Origin: Trichococcus shcherbakoviae | GTDB lineage: Bacteria > Bacillota > Bacilli > Lactobacillales > Aerococcaceae | Length of the DNA stretch: 64,000 nucleotides | NCBI RefSeq assembly: GCF_963666195.1 | Contig: NZ_OY762653.1 | Coordinates: 2,861,056 to 2,925,055, forward strand | Direction of reading: 5' to 3' | Part shown: piece after piece, positions 37,052 through 46,252 of the stretch | Position numbering within the stretch: position 1 is the first letter of the stretch | Layout of the letters: each line of letters begins with the position of its first letter | Made by a program: the position numbers and the translations under genes | The notes under the pieces: model-generated | Database searches by the model: none | What the model was told of the DNA's origin: nothing | Seen by the model: only the letters and a program-made list of their open reading frames with translations

Positions 37052-37942
37052 ATGGAAGAAGAAATCAGTGCATATGGGCGTTATTTGAGGATAGAGCGCG
37101 GGTTGTCCGATAATACAATCATCAGTTATCAGCGGGACCTCAGAAAATACAGCCATTTTTTGGAAAAGAATGCGATTCAAGCATTCGGGGATGTGACCAA
37201 ACCGGATGTGCTTTTGTATCTTCAATTTTTGAATGAAGAAAAATTGGCGACAGCCTCGATCGGCAGGATGATCACGAGTCTCCGGAGATTCCATCAATAT
37301 TTGAAGCAAGAAGGATTGATCGCCAACGATCCTATGGTGACCATCCAGCTGCCGAAAAAGCAGCAAAAGTTGCCGAAAGTGCTCTCGATGGATGAAATTG
37401 AACGCTTGATGGCTGCTCCGGATGTCAAAACCGTTCTGGGATTGCGGGATCGCGCCATATTGGAACTATTGTATGCCACCGGTCTTCGCGTCAGCGAACT
37501 CATCCACATCACGATGAGCGAAATCCATTTGGATATCGGGTTTATCCAAACGATCGGGAAAGGCGATAAAGAAAGAATCGTGCCTTTGGGAGAGGAAGCC
37601 GCCTTCTGGATTGCGGAATACTTGTCGGACAGTCGTCCGGCTTTGGCGCACGGGAGGAAAGAGACTGCCTTCCTGTTCCTGAATTTCCATGGCAATGGCT
37701 TCACCCGCCAAGGGATCTGGAAAAACCTGAAGCAAACCGTGCGGGATGCCGGCATCAAAAAAAATGTATCGCCGCATATGCTGCGCCATTCCTTTGCGAC
37801 GCATATTCTTGAAAACGGAGCGGATCTGCGGATTGTGCAGGAGCTGTTGGGGCATGCTGATATTTCCACAACCCAGATCTATACGCACATCACGACAGAA
37901 AGAATGGCAGAAATCTATCAAAAGTATCATCCTCGTGCTTGA
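37052..37942 (+). CDS. xerD: Tyrosine recombinase XerD
   Basis: Site-specific recombinase of 296 residues that resolves chromosome dimers at dif with its XerC partner, activated by FtsK. The N-terminal SAM-like core-binding domain is followed by the catalytic domain with Arg146 (ATGLRVSEL), the HMLRHSFATH box, GHADIS and the nucleophile Tyr277 (TTQIYTHIT). All family catalytic residues are present. XerD rather than XerC is chosen from its place beside fur and deoB. Ribosome site AAAGGA is close to the ATG at 37052. Confidence 0.92.
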   Translation: MEEEISAYGRYLRIERGLSDNTIISYQRDLRKYSHFLEKNAIQAFGDVTKPDVLLYLQFLNEEKLATASIGRMITSLRRFHQYLKQEGLIANDPMVTIQLPKKQQKLPKVLSMDEIERLMAAPDVKTVLGLRDRAILELLYATGLRVSELIHITMSEIHLDIGFIQTIGKGDKERIVPLGEEAAFWIAEYLSDSRPALAHGRKETAFLFLNFHGNGFTRQGIWKNLKQTVRDAGIKKNVSPHMLRHSFATHILENGADLRIVQELLGHADISTTQIYTHITTERMAEIYQKYHPRA

Positions 37943-37987
37943 AGCATAGCCTATCAAGTCCGCTGAGGATAAGGGAGGAACAGAATC

Positions 37988-39157
37988 ATGAAATTTAATC
38001 GCATCCATTTGATTGTGATGGATTCAGTCGGAATCGGCGAAGCTGCTGATGCAGACAAGTTCGGCGATGTCGGCTCGGATACGCTTGGGCATATCGCTGA
38101 AGTTGCCGGGCTGAAAATTCCTAATTTGGAAAAGTTGGGTTTGGGCAACATCCGCGATCTGAACGGCGTCAAGCCGGACAGCGCATCCATCGGCTACTAC
38201 ACAAAACTCGAGGAGCAATCCGTCGGTAAAGATACGATGACAGGCCATTGGGAAATCATGGGGCTGAACATCCAGTCTCCATTCCGCGTTTTCCCTGAAG
38301 GGTTCCCGCAGGAATTGATCGAGAAAATCGAAAATCATACAGGCCGGAAAATTGTCGGGAACAAGCCGGCAAGCGGGACCGAAATACTGGATGAGTTCGG
38401 GGAACACCAAATGAAGACCGGTGATCTGATTGTCTACACCTCGGCGGATCCGGTGCTGCAGATTGCCGCACACGAAGACATCATTCCGCTTGAAGAGTTG
38501 TATGCAATCTGTGAATATGTCAGAGAAATCACTTTGAAGGACCCATATATGATTGGGCGGATCATCGCCAGACCGTACATCGGGACTCCAGGCCATTTTA
38601 CCCGCACAAGCAATCGGCACGATTACGCCTTGGACCCGTTCGGGCAAACGACGTTGGATCATCTGAAGGAAGCCGGCTACGATGTCATCGCAATCGGCAA
38701 AATCAATGATATCTACAACGGCCAAGGCATTACGGAATATGTGCGCACGAAAAGCAACATGGACGGCGTCGACCAGCTGCTTACGGTCATGGAAAAAGAT
38801 TTCCGGGGCTTAAGCTTCTTGAACTTGGTCGATTTCGATGCTCTGTTCGGACACCGCCGGGATGTGAAAGGCTATGCTGAAGCAATCGAAGACTTCGATG
38901 CGCGCATTCCGGAAATCTTGGCTGCTTTAGCGGATGATGATTTGCTCTTGATCACCGCAGATCACGGGAATGATCCAACGTTCCCGGGAACAGATCATAC
39001 GCGCGAATATGTCCCATTATTGGCTTATTCGAAAAAAATGGCAGGCCGGGGCAAGATGGATCAAGGCAAGTTTGCGGATATCGGCGCGACCGTATCCGAT
39101 AATTTTCGGGTGGCCGCCACTCAAAACGGCCGCAGCTTTTTGGATGAATTGGACTAG
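37988..39157 (+). CDS. deoB: Phosphopentomutase
   Basis: Manganese enzyme interconverting ribose-1-phosphate (or deoxyribose-1-phosphate) and the 5-phosphates, so sugar from nucleosides can enter the pentose-phosphate pathway. It is full length at 389 residues, with alkaline-phosphatase-fold metal motifs MDSVGIGE at the N-terminus, [10 protein letters not shown] carrying the phosphorylated Thr, and [10 protein letters not shown] plus DHTREY at the end. GGGAGGAA is the ribosome site. It pairs with punA just downstream and with the nucleoside importer at the start of the window. Confidence 0.97.
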   Translation: MKFNRIHLIVMDSVGIGEAADADKFGDVGSDTLGHIAEVAGLKIPNLEKLGLGNIRDLNGVKPDSASIGYYTKLEEQSVGKDTMTGHWEIMGLNIQSPFRVFPEGFPQELIEKIENHTGRKIVGNKPASGTEILDEFGEHQMKTGDLIVYTSADPVLQIAAHEDIIPLEELYAICEYVREITLKDPYMIGRIIARPYIGTPGHFTRTSNRHDYALDPFGQTTLDHLKEAGYDVIAIGKINDIYNGQGITEYVRTKSNMDGVDQLLTVMEKDFRGLSFLNLVDFDALFGHRRDVKGYAEAIEDFDARIPEILAALADDDLLLITADHGNDPTFPGTDHTREYVPLLAYSKKMAGRGKMDQGKFADIGATVSDNFRVAATQNGRSFLDELD

Positions 39158-39171
39158 TGAGGTGTGGGAAT

Positions 39172-39990
39172 ATGACAAATGATCAAAACAATGTGCGGAT
39201 AGCCGCCGAATTTTTGGAAGAAAAAGGTTTATTGGAACCTGAATTCGGGTTGATTTTGGGTTCAGGCTTGGGCGAATTGGCCGATGAGATAACGGACGCT
39301 ATTGCAATCCCTTATGAGGAAATCCCTTATTTTCCTGTATCAACGGTTGAAGGTCACAAAGGCCAACTTGTATACGGCAACCTAAGCGGGAAGAAAGTCA
39401 TCGCCATGCAAGGGCGTTTTCATTTCTATGAAGGCTACGGGCTTGAAGCGGTCACTTTTCCGATCAGGGTAATGAAGCATCTGGGCATCCATTCCTTGGC
39501 GCTCACAAATGCGGCTGGAGGCATCAGTTATGCCTTCACGCCTGGGGATCTGATGCTGATCACGGACCACATCAATCTGACTGGACAAAACCCCTTGATC
39601 GGCCCGAATGATCCCGAGCAGGGGCCTCGTTTCACGGATATGAGCCAAGCCTACGATGCCGAATATCAAGTGAAAATAAAACAAGTCGCTGCTGAGATGG
39701 GATTGGATCTGAAGGAAGGCGTTTATCTTGGGCTGACAGGTCCGACTTATGAAACGCCAGCAGAAATCCGTATGTGCCGGGTGCTGGGTGCTGACGCTGT
39801 CGGCATGTCCACAGTGCCGGAAGCCATAGTAGCGCGTCATGCAGGTTTGCGCATTTTCGGTGTTTCCTGTATAACTAATTTAGCTTCAGGCATGCAAGCG
39901 ACCCTAAATCATGAAGAAGTCGTCGAAACGACAACCCGAGTCAAAGAAACATTCAAAGCCTTGCTGAAGAACGTCTTGGCTGCACTTTAG
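39172..39990 (+). CDS. punA: Purine nucleoside phosphorylase
   Basis: Splits purine nucleosides with phosphate to base and ribose-1-phosphate, feeding DeoB. It is a trimeric-type PNP of 272 residues with GLILGSGLGELAD, VEGHKGQLVYG, MQGRFHFYEGY, LTNAAGGI, LTGPTYETPAEIRM and the ITNLASG segment. ATG 39172 follows the GAGGTGTGGG ribosome site; a GTG at 39157 in the same frame overlaps the deoB stop and is rejected. It forms an operon with deoB. Confidence 0.96.
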   Translation: MTNDQNNVRIAAEFLEEKGLLEPEFGLILGSGLGELADEITDAIAIPYEEIPYFPVSTVEGHKGQLVYGNLSGKKVIAMQGRFHFYEGYGLEAVTFPIRVMKHLGIHSLALTNAAGGISYAFTPGDLMLITDHINLTGQNPLIGPNDPEQGPRFTDMSQAYDAEYQVKIKQVAAEMGLDLKEGVYLGLTGPTYETPAEIRMCRVLGADAVGMSTVPEAIVARHAGLRIFGVSCITNLASGMQATLNHEEVVETTTRVKETFKALLKNVLAAL

Positions 39991-40039
39991 GACGGGTCAT
40001 GAAAACAACTCTCTCGCACAACATTGCTGAGAAGAGTCG

Positions 40040-40073
40040 CAGCCGTTCAGAATGATGCATCGCAGAACGGCTG
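40040..40073 (+). other. Hairpin between punA and ribT
   Basis: Perfect 9-bp stem CAGCCGTTC (40040-40048) / GAACGGCTG (40065-40073). No T run follows, so it is either a weak terminator or a processing/stability element. Confidence 0.6.
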
Positions 40074-40106
40074 TAGGGGTAAATAAAAAGTGAGAAGGAG
40101 ATCGAA

Positions 40107-40499
40107 GTGTTCATTTCTTATAATCAATCATGTGAAAAAATAGCTATGGGACTGCTTTCTTATGTGACAGATCTAAAAAATGTAGCAAGGCTGAAGCCGG
40201 AAATGGAAAGCTACATTGAAAATGTCGACAGAAAACTATTCTTGTGGAAAGATGAAGAGACAGATAATATCGTTGCTTTGATAGGTGTGCAAATACATGA
40301 AGCAATGGTGTTGGTTCGTCATATCGCTGTCTCGCCTTCTTTTCGGAAGGAAGGCATCGTGCATCGGTTGTTGGATGGCTTGCAGCAAAACTATCCAACA
40401 AGCGCGATCAACGGGACACTGGAAACCGCGCCGTTCATCGCCAAATGGAACCAGAAGCAGCAGAACCGAAACGATGAGGAAACGAGTGGATCATTGTGA
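40107..40499 (+). CDS. ribT: RibT-like N-acetyltransferase
   Basis: GNAT-fold acetyltransferase of 130 residues. It matches RibT, which in Bacillus is the last gene of the riboflavin operon and lies before scpA. The CEKIAMGLLSYV start, DRKLFLWKDEE strand and the acetyl-CoA loop HIAVSPSFRKEGIVHRLLD are visible; the loop is R-K-E-G-I rather than the classical RxxGxG, so cofactor binding may be altered. The substrate is unknown. The ribDEAH genes that normally precede it are absent. The start is GTG 40107 with GAAGGAG 6 bases upstream, and its stop overlaps the scpA start. Confidence 0.86.
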   Translation: MFISYNQSCEKIAMGLLSYVTDLKNVARLKPEMESYIENVDRKLFLWKDEETDNIVALIGVQIHEAMVLVRHIAVSPSFRKEGIVHRLLDGLQQNYPTSAINGTLETAPFIAKWNQKQQNRNDEETSGSL

Positions 40500-41269
40500 G
40501 TGAACAAAATGAACTCACCCTCATATTGCCGGATTTTGAGGGACCATTGGATCTCCTCCTGCACTTGATCAAAGAGCTGAAAGTCGATATTTTCGATATT
40601 CCGATTGCAGAAGTGACTTTTCAATATCTGCGTTATTTGGACACGATGCAAGAGATGAAATTGGATATCGCCGGCGATTATCTGCTGATGGCTGCGACGC
40701 TGTTGGAGATAAAGAGCCGGATGCTGCTTCCGAAAAAAGAAGTGGCCTTCGAAGAGGAGTTTTATGAAGAGGGCGAGGATCCAAGGGAAAGCTTGATTCA
40801 ACAATTGGTTGAATACAAGCAATTCCAGGAAGCCGCCAAAGCACTGAAAACCATGGAACAAGAACGCGGCTTATATTTCACAAAGCCGGCAACGGATCTG
40901 GAGGACCTCCAACAAGCAGTACCGCTCGCTCCAGGCGAGGTTTCTGCGGCGGATCTGATTGCCGCGCTCCAGAAAATGTATCAGAAACTGCAGAAGAAAA
41001 AGCCGCTTCAGGCCAGAATGGAACAGGACCAATATACGGTGGATCAGACGATGAGTTGGATCATGGAGAAGCTGGAGAACCTGCCGCATGATTCTGACCA
41101 GAGGCTTCCCTTTACGGCTTTCTTTGAAGTGCAGACCAAGTCGCAGATCGTGAATACATTTTTGGCGATGCTGGAATTGGTCAAAGAAAGAAAAATCAAT
41201 TTTTCGCAAGAGAACATATACGGAGACATTTATATATTACGCAATATGGGAGTTTTAGCAAATGAATAA
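40496..41269 (+). CDS. scpA: Segregation and condensation protein A
   Basis: Kleisin subunit of 257 residues that closes the SMC ring for chromosome compaction and segregation. The N-terminal helical SMC-neck binding part (LILPDFEGPLDLLLHLIKE) and the C-terminal winged helix (RLPFTAFFEVQTKSQIVNTFLAMLELVKE) are conserved, separated by an acidic, Gln-rich middle that binds ScpB. GTG start at 40496 overlaps the ribT stop, and the 3' end overlaps scpB by 8 bp, so the two subunits are translationally coupled. Confidence 0.95.
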   Translation: MSEQNELTLILPDFEGPLDLLLHLIKELKVDIFDIPIAEVTFQYLRYLDTMQEMKLDIAGDYLLMAATLLEIKSRMLLPKKEVAFEEEFYEEGEDPRESLIQQLVEYKQFQEAAKALKTMEQERGLYFTKPATDLEDLQQAVPLAPGEVSAADLIAALQKMYQKLQKKKPLQARMEQDQYTVDQTMSWIMEKLENLPHDSDQRLPFTAFFEVQTKSQIVNTFLAMLELVKERKINFSQENIYGDIYILRNMGVLANE

Positions 41270-41882
41270 AAAAGGGGCACTGGAGAGTCTGCTGTTTGTG
41301 GCAGGGGATGATGGCTTGAGCATGGACGAGATCACCTCTCTGTTGGAGACCACTCCATTGGAAGCGCAAAATTTGTTGACCGAAATGCGGGCGAGCCATA
41401 ACGACAACATCCACTCTGGTTTGACGCTTATCGAAACCCGCAAAAGATACCAACTCGCAACGAAACGGGAATATGCGGAACTCATCAAAATGTACGCTGT
41501 TTCGCCTTTCGCGACCCACTTGTCACAAGCTGCCCTGGAGACGCTGGCGATCATCGCTTACAAGCAACCCTTGACGCGGATGGAAATCGATCAGATCCGC
41601 GGTGTGCAGTCGGCAGGCTTGGTCCAAAGGCTGTTGCTGAGAGGGCTGATAAAGGAAATCGGGCGTTCCGAAACACCAGGAAGACCGATCATATACGGCA
41701 CAACCGATTATTTCATGAATTATTTCGGATTGACCACAATTGATGATCTGCCGAATGTGGACGAATTATTCCAGATGCAGGATAATGAATCCTTCGATCT
41801 TTTTGATTTTCCTGCGGATGAAGATGCAGATAACCAACTTGCTTTTTTTAAGAAAGATTCCATCATATCGGAACAAGAATGA
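41262..41882 (+). CDS. scpB: Segregation and condensation protein B
   Basis: Dimeric winged-helix partner of ScpA in the SMC complex, 206 residues. The two winged helices have LESLLFVAGDDGLSMDEI at the N-terminus, then ALETLAIIAYKQPLTRMEIDQIRG and GRPIIYGTTDYFMNYFGL. The acidic C-terminal tail is typical. It starts inside the end of scpA and is followed 34 bp later by rluB, the same scpA-scpB-rluB order as in Bacillus. Confidence 0.95.
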   Translation: MNKKGALESLLFVAGDDGLSMDEITSLLETTPLEAQNLLTEMRASHNDNIHSGLTLIETRKRYQLATKREYAELIKMYAVSPFATHLSQAALETLAIIAYKQPLTRMEIDQIRGVQSAGLVQRLLLRGLIKEIGRSETPGRPIIYGTTDYFMNYFGLTTIDDLPNVDELFQMQDNESFDLFDFPADEDADNQLAFFKKDSIISEQE

Positions 41883-41916
41883 CAGACAAAAACAAATAAG
41901 AATAATAGGTGAATAA

Positions 41917-42657
41917 ATGGAAAGATTACAGAAAGTCATTGCACATGCAGGAATAGCTTCAAGGCGGAAAGCCGAAGAACTGATCACTTCCGGTGCAGTC
42001 AGCGTAAACGGAAACAAGGTAACTGAATTAGGGGTCAAAGTATCAAAAAGCGACAGAGTGGAAGTGAATGGCTTACCCATCTATCGTGAACAGCCGGTTT
42101 ACTACTTGTTCTACAAACCAAAGAATACACTCTCATCCGTTAAAGATGATAAAGATCGGACTGTCGTCACTGATTTCTTCAATGTGAAAGAGCGGATCTA
42201 TCCGATCGGCAGATTGGACTATGATACGACCGGCTTGCTTCTTTTGACCAATGATGGTGAGTTTGCAAACTTATTGACCCATCCGAAATATCACATCGAC
42301 AAAACCTATGTCGCCAAGGTAGGGTGCATCCCTACGCGCTCCGACCTGAATAAATTGGAGAACGGAATCGTAATCGACGGCAAAAAAACATCGAAAGCGC
42401 GGGCTAAGTTGATTTCTGCCAATTCCCAAAAAAATACAGCAATCGTTGAATTGACCATCCATGAAGGCTGGAACCATCAAGTCAAAATAATGTTCGAAAA
42501 AATTGGTTGCCCTGTCGAAAAACTGAAAAGGGAATCTTTTGGATTCCTTACGCTCGGCGATCTGAAACCGGGGCAACACCGAGAGCTGAAGGCGTTTGAA
42601 ATCGAGAAGCTGAAGAACCTGGCTCTTGCAAACGAAAAGGCATCAAAAAGGCAGTAA
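41917..42657 (+). CDS. rluB: 23S rRNA pseudouridine synthase RluB
   Basis: RsuA/RluB-type pseudouridine synthase of 246 residues acting on the large-subunit rRNA near position 2605 in E. coli numbering. It has an N-terminal S4 RNA-binding domain (MERLQKVIAHAGIASRRKAEELI) and the catalytic motif GRLDYDTTGLLLLTNDGE with the essential Asp. Ribosome site AATAGGTGAATAA precedes the ATG. It lies between scpB and the two-component genes, as in Bacillus ypuL-resD order, though resABC cytochrome-biogenesis genes are missing here. Confidence 0.94.
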   Translation: MERLQKVIAHAGIASRRKAEELITSGAVSVNGNKVTELGVKVSKSDRVEVNGLPIYREQPVYYLFYKPKNTLSSVKDDKDRTVVTDFFNVKERIYPIGRLDYDTTGLLLLTNDGEFANLLTHPKYHIDKTYVAKVGCIPTRSDLNKLENGIVIDGKKTSKARAKLISANSQKNTAIVELTIHEGWNHQVKIMFEKIGCPVEKLKRESFGFLTLGDLKPGQHRELKAFEIEKLKNLALANEKASKRQ

Positions 42658-42685
42658 TTTTATCGAATCGGAAAGGATGATCAGG

Positions 42686-43408
42686 ATGACAAATTCCAGC
42701 GGGAAAATATTGATTGTGGATGACGAGGAACGTATCCGGAGATTGCTGAAACTCTATCTGGAAAAGGATGGCTATGAAACAGCCGAGGCAGAGGATGGAA
42801 CCACAGCGGTAGAAATGATTTTGAACAATCATTACGATTTGGTATTGTTGGATATCATGCTTCCTGGAATGACCGGCATTGAAGTGGCCAAAATTATCCG
42901 CAAGGAAAAAGAAATACCGATCATGATGATCACTGCCCGCGGTGAAGAGAACAATCGCGTGGAGGGATTCCTATCAGGGGCGGACGACTACATCGTAAAG
43001 CCATTCAGTCCAAGGGAAGTCATGTTGCGGGTCGCTGCCATTTTGAAGCGGACGAAGCCTTCAGAATCGGAATCGAGCACAATCGAATATCCCCTGCTGA
43101 AGATTTTTCCGGATGCCAGAAAAGTACTGGTTGACGAGGTTGCCATCAATTTGACGCCCAAAGAATTTGAATTGCTTCTTTATCTTTCAAAGTCCCCCGA
43201 GAAAATTTTTACCAGAGAGGTCCTTTTGAAGGAAGTCTGGAAATATGAGTTCTTCGGTGATCTCCGTACGGTCGACACGCATGTCAAGCGCTTGCGTGAA
43301 AAACTGTTGAAGCAATCGAAAGCTGTTTCAAAAATGATAGTGACCGTTTGGGGGATGGGTTATAAATTTTCTCCGAATGATGACCGAGCAGCAGACGATA
43401 AACAATGA
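42686..43408 (+). CDS. resD: OmpR-family response regulator, ResD-like
   Basis: Two-domain response regulator of 240 residues. The receiver has the acidic pair in IVDDEER, phospho-acceptor Asp56 in LVLLDIMLPG, the switch Thr in MMITARG and the Lys in YIVKPFSP. The C-terminal winged helix (INLTPKEFELLLYLSKSP, RTVDTHVKRLREKL) binds DNA. ATG 42686 is selected because AAAGGA is 8 bases upstream; the ATG at 42677 overlaps that site. It pairs with the next gene by an ATGA overlap. The ResD name comes from similarity and position; ResDE controls oxygen-limitation responses in Bacillus, and the regulon here is unknown. Confidence 0.88.
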   Translation: MTNSSGKILIVDDEERIRRLLKLYLEKDGYETAEAEDGTTAVEMILNNHYDLVLLDIMLPGMTGIEVAKIIRKEKEIPIMMITARGEENNRVEGFLSGADDYIVKPFSPREVMLRVAAILKRTKPSESESSTIEYPLLKIFPDARKVLVDEVAINLTPKEFELLLYLSKSPEKIFTREVLLKEVWKYEFFGDLRTVDTHVKRLREKLLKQSKAVSKMIVTVWGMGYKFSPNDDRAADDKQ

Positions 43409-45204
43409 AAAGGACGAGCATATTCCTCAAATCATGGGTACTAGTGACTTTTTTGACTGTAACCATCATGACTTTGATGTATATCGGCCACGCAATCATC
43501 AGTGTGAACTCCATCGAAGATACCTATACTAAACTGCTGCAGGAGAAAATAACAGCGTACAAAGATACGGTTATGACCAATCCTGAGGTTTATCTCACCC
43601 AAGCTGAGACTGCGCAATCGTTGGATCCGGAATTGTCCTATTTCATCAAAATAGGGGATCAGAGCCGTTTTGTCGTACAAAACCCGGATCTGCAAGGGCA
43701 GTCCGAGCCGCTTCTTGAGAACATCCTGGCGAATGATGAAATTCTGGATGCGATCGACAGTAACGTGGATGATTTCAGCAGGATCACCATAGAGGACGAG
43801 GAAAATAATCCCTTGCTTTTGATGGTTTTTGTGCATACTTTTGAATTGCAAGGGCAAGCCGGAATGCTCGTCATCAATTATGAACTGGATGAATTCCAGG
43901 CTTATGAACTGAACGCAAAAAGCATCACATTGTTGCTGCTGACTGTCTATCTCATGGGGACAATCGTTTACTACCAGTACCTTATCAGGAATGTTGCCGA
44001 ACCATTGGAAGTCATGACGGACATCGCCTTCAAATACTCGCGGAATGATTTTTCCAAGCGGATCACGTTCGAATCCTATGATGAGATATCCGGATTGGGC
44101 ACCGCCATGAACAAGCTAGGAAAGACTCTCCAAGCCACGACGCTGATGAACCGGGAGGAGCGGGAACTGTTGAATCATCTATTTGATTCTTTGCCGGCCG
44201 GCATCCTTTATTTTGACCAAAATTTCCATCTGAAATTAGTGAACGGGCCTGGACAAGAGTTTTTGGATTTTTGGCGAAGGGTGGATCCGGATGCAGAAGC
44301 TAAAGCGATACCGCATCAGTTCAAGGAAATGGTCCAGCACGCTTTCACCACAACAGCCGGATCGGAAGCGGATCTCAGTTGGTCCCAGCGGCATTATAAC
44401 GTAAAAGTGACTCCGGTCATCCAAACCGATCTGCAAAAAACAGCTGGCGTCCTGATTGTGTTGCAGGATGTGACGAACGAAAGGCAGTTGGATATTATCC
44501 GCGGTGATTTCATCACGAATGTATCCCATGACTTGCGGACGCCGTTGCAGATGATCAAAGGTTACAGCGAAGCCATTATCGACAACATCGCCGAAAGCAA
44601 TGCCGAGAAAATTGAAATGGCCCAAATCATTTTGGACGAAACGACCGAAATGAACAAAATGGTCAACAACCTTTTGGATCTGTCGCGCATGCAAGCGGGG
44701 TATATTGAACTGAACCGGCAAACTGTCGATCTCGCAACTTTCTTCAACCACTTGGCGGGCAGGTTCGAAAACAGTTTCAAAGAAGCTGCCATCCAATTCT
44801 CTTATGAATTGGATGATGGCATCAAAACCTATCCATTTGATGAAGAGAAAATGAATCAGGTATTTTACAATCTGATCGACAATGCGGTACGCTATTCAGC
44901 CGAAATCGGCACGCGCAGGCAAAAATTCATCCATATCACTGTCCGTTTGGAGGACATGTTGGATAAAGTTGTCTTTGAAATCAGCGATAACGGCATCGGT
45001 ATCCAAGCGGAAAGTTTGCCTTTCATTTTCGAGCGTTTTTACAAAAATGACAAATCGCGGACCTACTCGAAACAAAAAGGAACCGGCATCGGGCTTTCGA
45101 TCGTAAAGACAATCGTGGAAGCTCATGACGGGGAAATAGAAGTCCATAGCGAACCGGGTGTTGGGACGACTTTCTTGGCCCGTTTTCCATTTCACGCAAG
45201 TTGA
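43405..45204 (+). CDS. resE: Sensor histidine kinase, ResE-like
   Basis: Membrane sensor kinase of 599 residues. Two membrane helices (about 10-32 and 172-193) flank an extracellular sensing domain of about 140 residues. A HAMP domain, a PAS domain (LFDSLPAGILYFDQNFHL onward, about 255-360), the dimerisation domain with phospho-acceptor His375 (NVSHDLRTPL) and a HATPase domain (NLIDNAVRYS, ISDNGIGI, KGTGIGLSIV) follow. All catalytic boxes are intact. It is translationally coupled to resD. ResE senses redox state in Bacillus; here the PAS signal is unknown. Confidence 0.9.
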   Translation: MKRTSIFLKSWVLVTFLTVTIMTLMYIGHAIISVNSIEDTYTKLLQEKITAYKDTVMTNPEVYLTQAETAQSLDPELSYFIKIGDQSRFVVQNPDLQGQSEPLLENILANDEILDAIDSNVDDFSRITIEDEENNPLLLMVFVHTFELQGQAGMLVINYELDEFQAYELNAKSITLLLLTVYLMGTIVYYQYLIRNVAEPLEVMTDIAFKYSRNDFSKRITFESYDEISGLGTAMNKLGKTLQATTLMNREERELLNHLFDSLPAGILYFDQNFHLKLVNGPGQEFLDFWRRVDPDAEAKAIPHQFKEMVQHAFTTTAGSEADLSWSQRHYNVKVTPVIQTDLQKTAGVLIVLQDVTNERQLDIIRGDFITNVSHDLRTPLQMIKGYSEAIIDNIAESNAEKIEMAQIILDETTEMNKMVNNLLDLSRMQAGYIELNRQTVDLATFFNHLAGRFENSFKEAAIQFSYELDDGIKTYPFDEEKMNQVFYNLIDNAVRYSAEIGTRRQKFIHITVRLEDMLDKVVFEISDNGIGIQAESLPFIFERFYKNDKSRTYSKQKGTGIGLSIVKTIVEAHDGEIEVHSEPGVGTTFLARFPFHAS

Positions 45205-45260
45205 GGAAAGCGATCGAGAGATAGTCTGAAAATATTTATCTCGAAACTGTGATATTATTC

Positions 45261-45289
45261 TTGACAATCGTTTGTGTATCGCTTATAGT
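45261..45289 (+). promoter_or_regulatory. Promoter of the FMN riboswitch-ribU unit
   Basis: Perfect TTGACA (45261-45266), 17-bp spacer, TATAGT (45284-45289). The leader that follows begins with the riboswitch aptamer. Confidence 0.88.
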
Positions 45290-45315
45290 TTGTGTATAAC
45301 AAAATATAATAAGAT

Positions 45316-45434
45316 TCGTCTTCAGGGCAGGGTGAAATTCCCGACCGGTGGTAAAAGTCCACGACCTCGCAATGGTTCATTGCGGGCTGAACTGGTGTAA
45401 TTCCAGTACCGACAGTACAGTCTGGATGGAAGAA
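45316..45434 (+). ncRNA. FMN (RFN) riboswitch aptamer
   Basis: The conserved RFN core is plain: AGGGCAGGGTGAAATTCCC at the start, then GACCGGTGGTAAAAGTCCACGA, a variable arm (CTCGCAATGG/CATTGCGGG), CTGGTGTAATTCCAG, ACCGACAGTACAGTCTGGA and the closing TGGAAGAAG. It binds FMN and lies 130 bases before ribU with a terminator between, so FMN should switch transcription off. Confidence 0.96.
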
Positions 45435-45461
45435 GATGGGGTTTCTTTGGATTGCAATTTC

Positions 45462-45514
45462 AAAGGCTCTATTTTTATGTGTCCATTAGCGGATGATAAG
45501 AATAGAGTCTTTTT
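45462..45514 (+). terminator. Riboswitch-controlled terminator before ribU
   Basis: Eleven-pair stem AAGGCTCTATT (45463-45473) / AATAGAGTCTT (45501-45511), one wobble, then TTTTT. A second pairing, AGATGGGGTTTCT (45434-45446) with AGAAACCCATCT (45523-45534), encloses it and starts within the aptamer's closing strand, so it may take part in the switch. Confidence 0.82.
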
Positions 45515-45565
45515 GGATTTGGAGAAACCCATCTCTGAGACAGTCAACAGGGAGGATTCATTAAC

Positions 45566-46138
45566 ATGCAACAAAACAAAACAAAAAGATTGGTCGGTAT
45601 TTCACTATTTGGGGCATTGGCATTTGTGCTGATGTTCATCGCATTCCCGGTAATTCCAGCATTTTCGTATCTGAAGATCGACTTCAGCGATTTACCGATC
45701 CTGCTTTCATTTTTCCTTTACGGTCCAGCCGGCGGAATCATCTCCGCTGTCATCCGATCCGTTTTGCACTACCTTCAAACAGGCGGGGATATGGGATATC
45801 CAATCGGAGACTTCGCAAGTCTGTTGGCGACGCTCTCTTACACGTTACCTGTCTACTACCTATTGAACAAAGCTAAAACAAAAACAGCCGTCATTTTGGC
45901 GCTGTTGACGGGTACTTTGGTTCTGACGGTTGTCTTATCGGTAGCCAACTGGTTCATCATCACCCCGTTATACATGTATCTGTTGAATTTTGAAATGGGT
46001 TCTGTCAAAGAGCTGGTATTGGCTGGCATAGTGCCTTTCAATATCATCAAAGGACTTGTCGTCAGTGCAGTCATCCTATTGGTGATGCCAAAGTTGAAAC
46101 CATGGCTGGCGCATAACAAAGTTCCGTTTGCTCAGTAA
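45566..46138 (+). CDS. ribU: Riboflavin transporter RibU (ECF S component)
   Basis: Membrane substrate-binding subunit of an energy-coupling-factor transporter, bringing riboflavin into the cell with the shared EcfAA'T module encoded elsewhere. The 190-residue protein has about six membrane helices (LVGISLFGALAFVLMFIAF first), the KIDFSDLPILLSFFLYGPAGG stretch that lines the riboflavin pocket in the RibU family, and a TNS-like ATP-coupling helix. The ATG has AGGGAGG upstream. FMN riboswitch control makes it a riboflavin importer rather than another ECF S protein. Ends in a strong two-way hairpin. Confidence 0.95.
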   Translation: MQQNKTKRLVGISLFGALAFVLMFIAFPVIPAFSYLKIDFSDLPILLSFFLYGPAGGIISAVIRSVLHYLQTGGDMGYPIGDFASLLATLSYTLPVYYLLNKAKTKTAVILALLTGTLVLTVVLSVANWFIITPLYMYLLNFEMGSVKELVLAGIVPFNIIKGLVVSAVILLVMPKLKPWLAHNKVPFAQ

Positions 46139-46173
46139 TAATTTGCGATTAATGATCTGAATATTTCAAATTC

Positions 46174-46220
46174 AAGAGGCTGCACCCGAATCAGTGATGA
46201 TTCCGGGTGCAGCCTCTTTT
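46174..46220. terminator. Strong terminator between ribU and fer
   Basis: AAGAGGCTGCACCCGAATCA and TGATTCCGGGTGCAGCCTCTT form a nearly perfect 20-bp stem with a 4-base loop, then TTTT. It lies between two converging genes. Confidence 0.92.
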
Positions 46221-46252
46221 GGATTGAACTGAAGCAAGGAGCGTTCAGAAGT

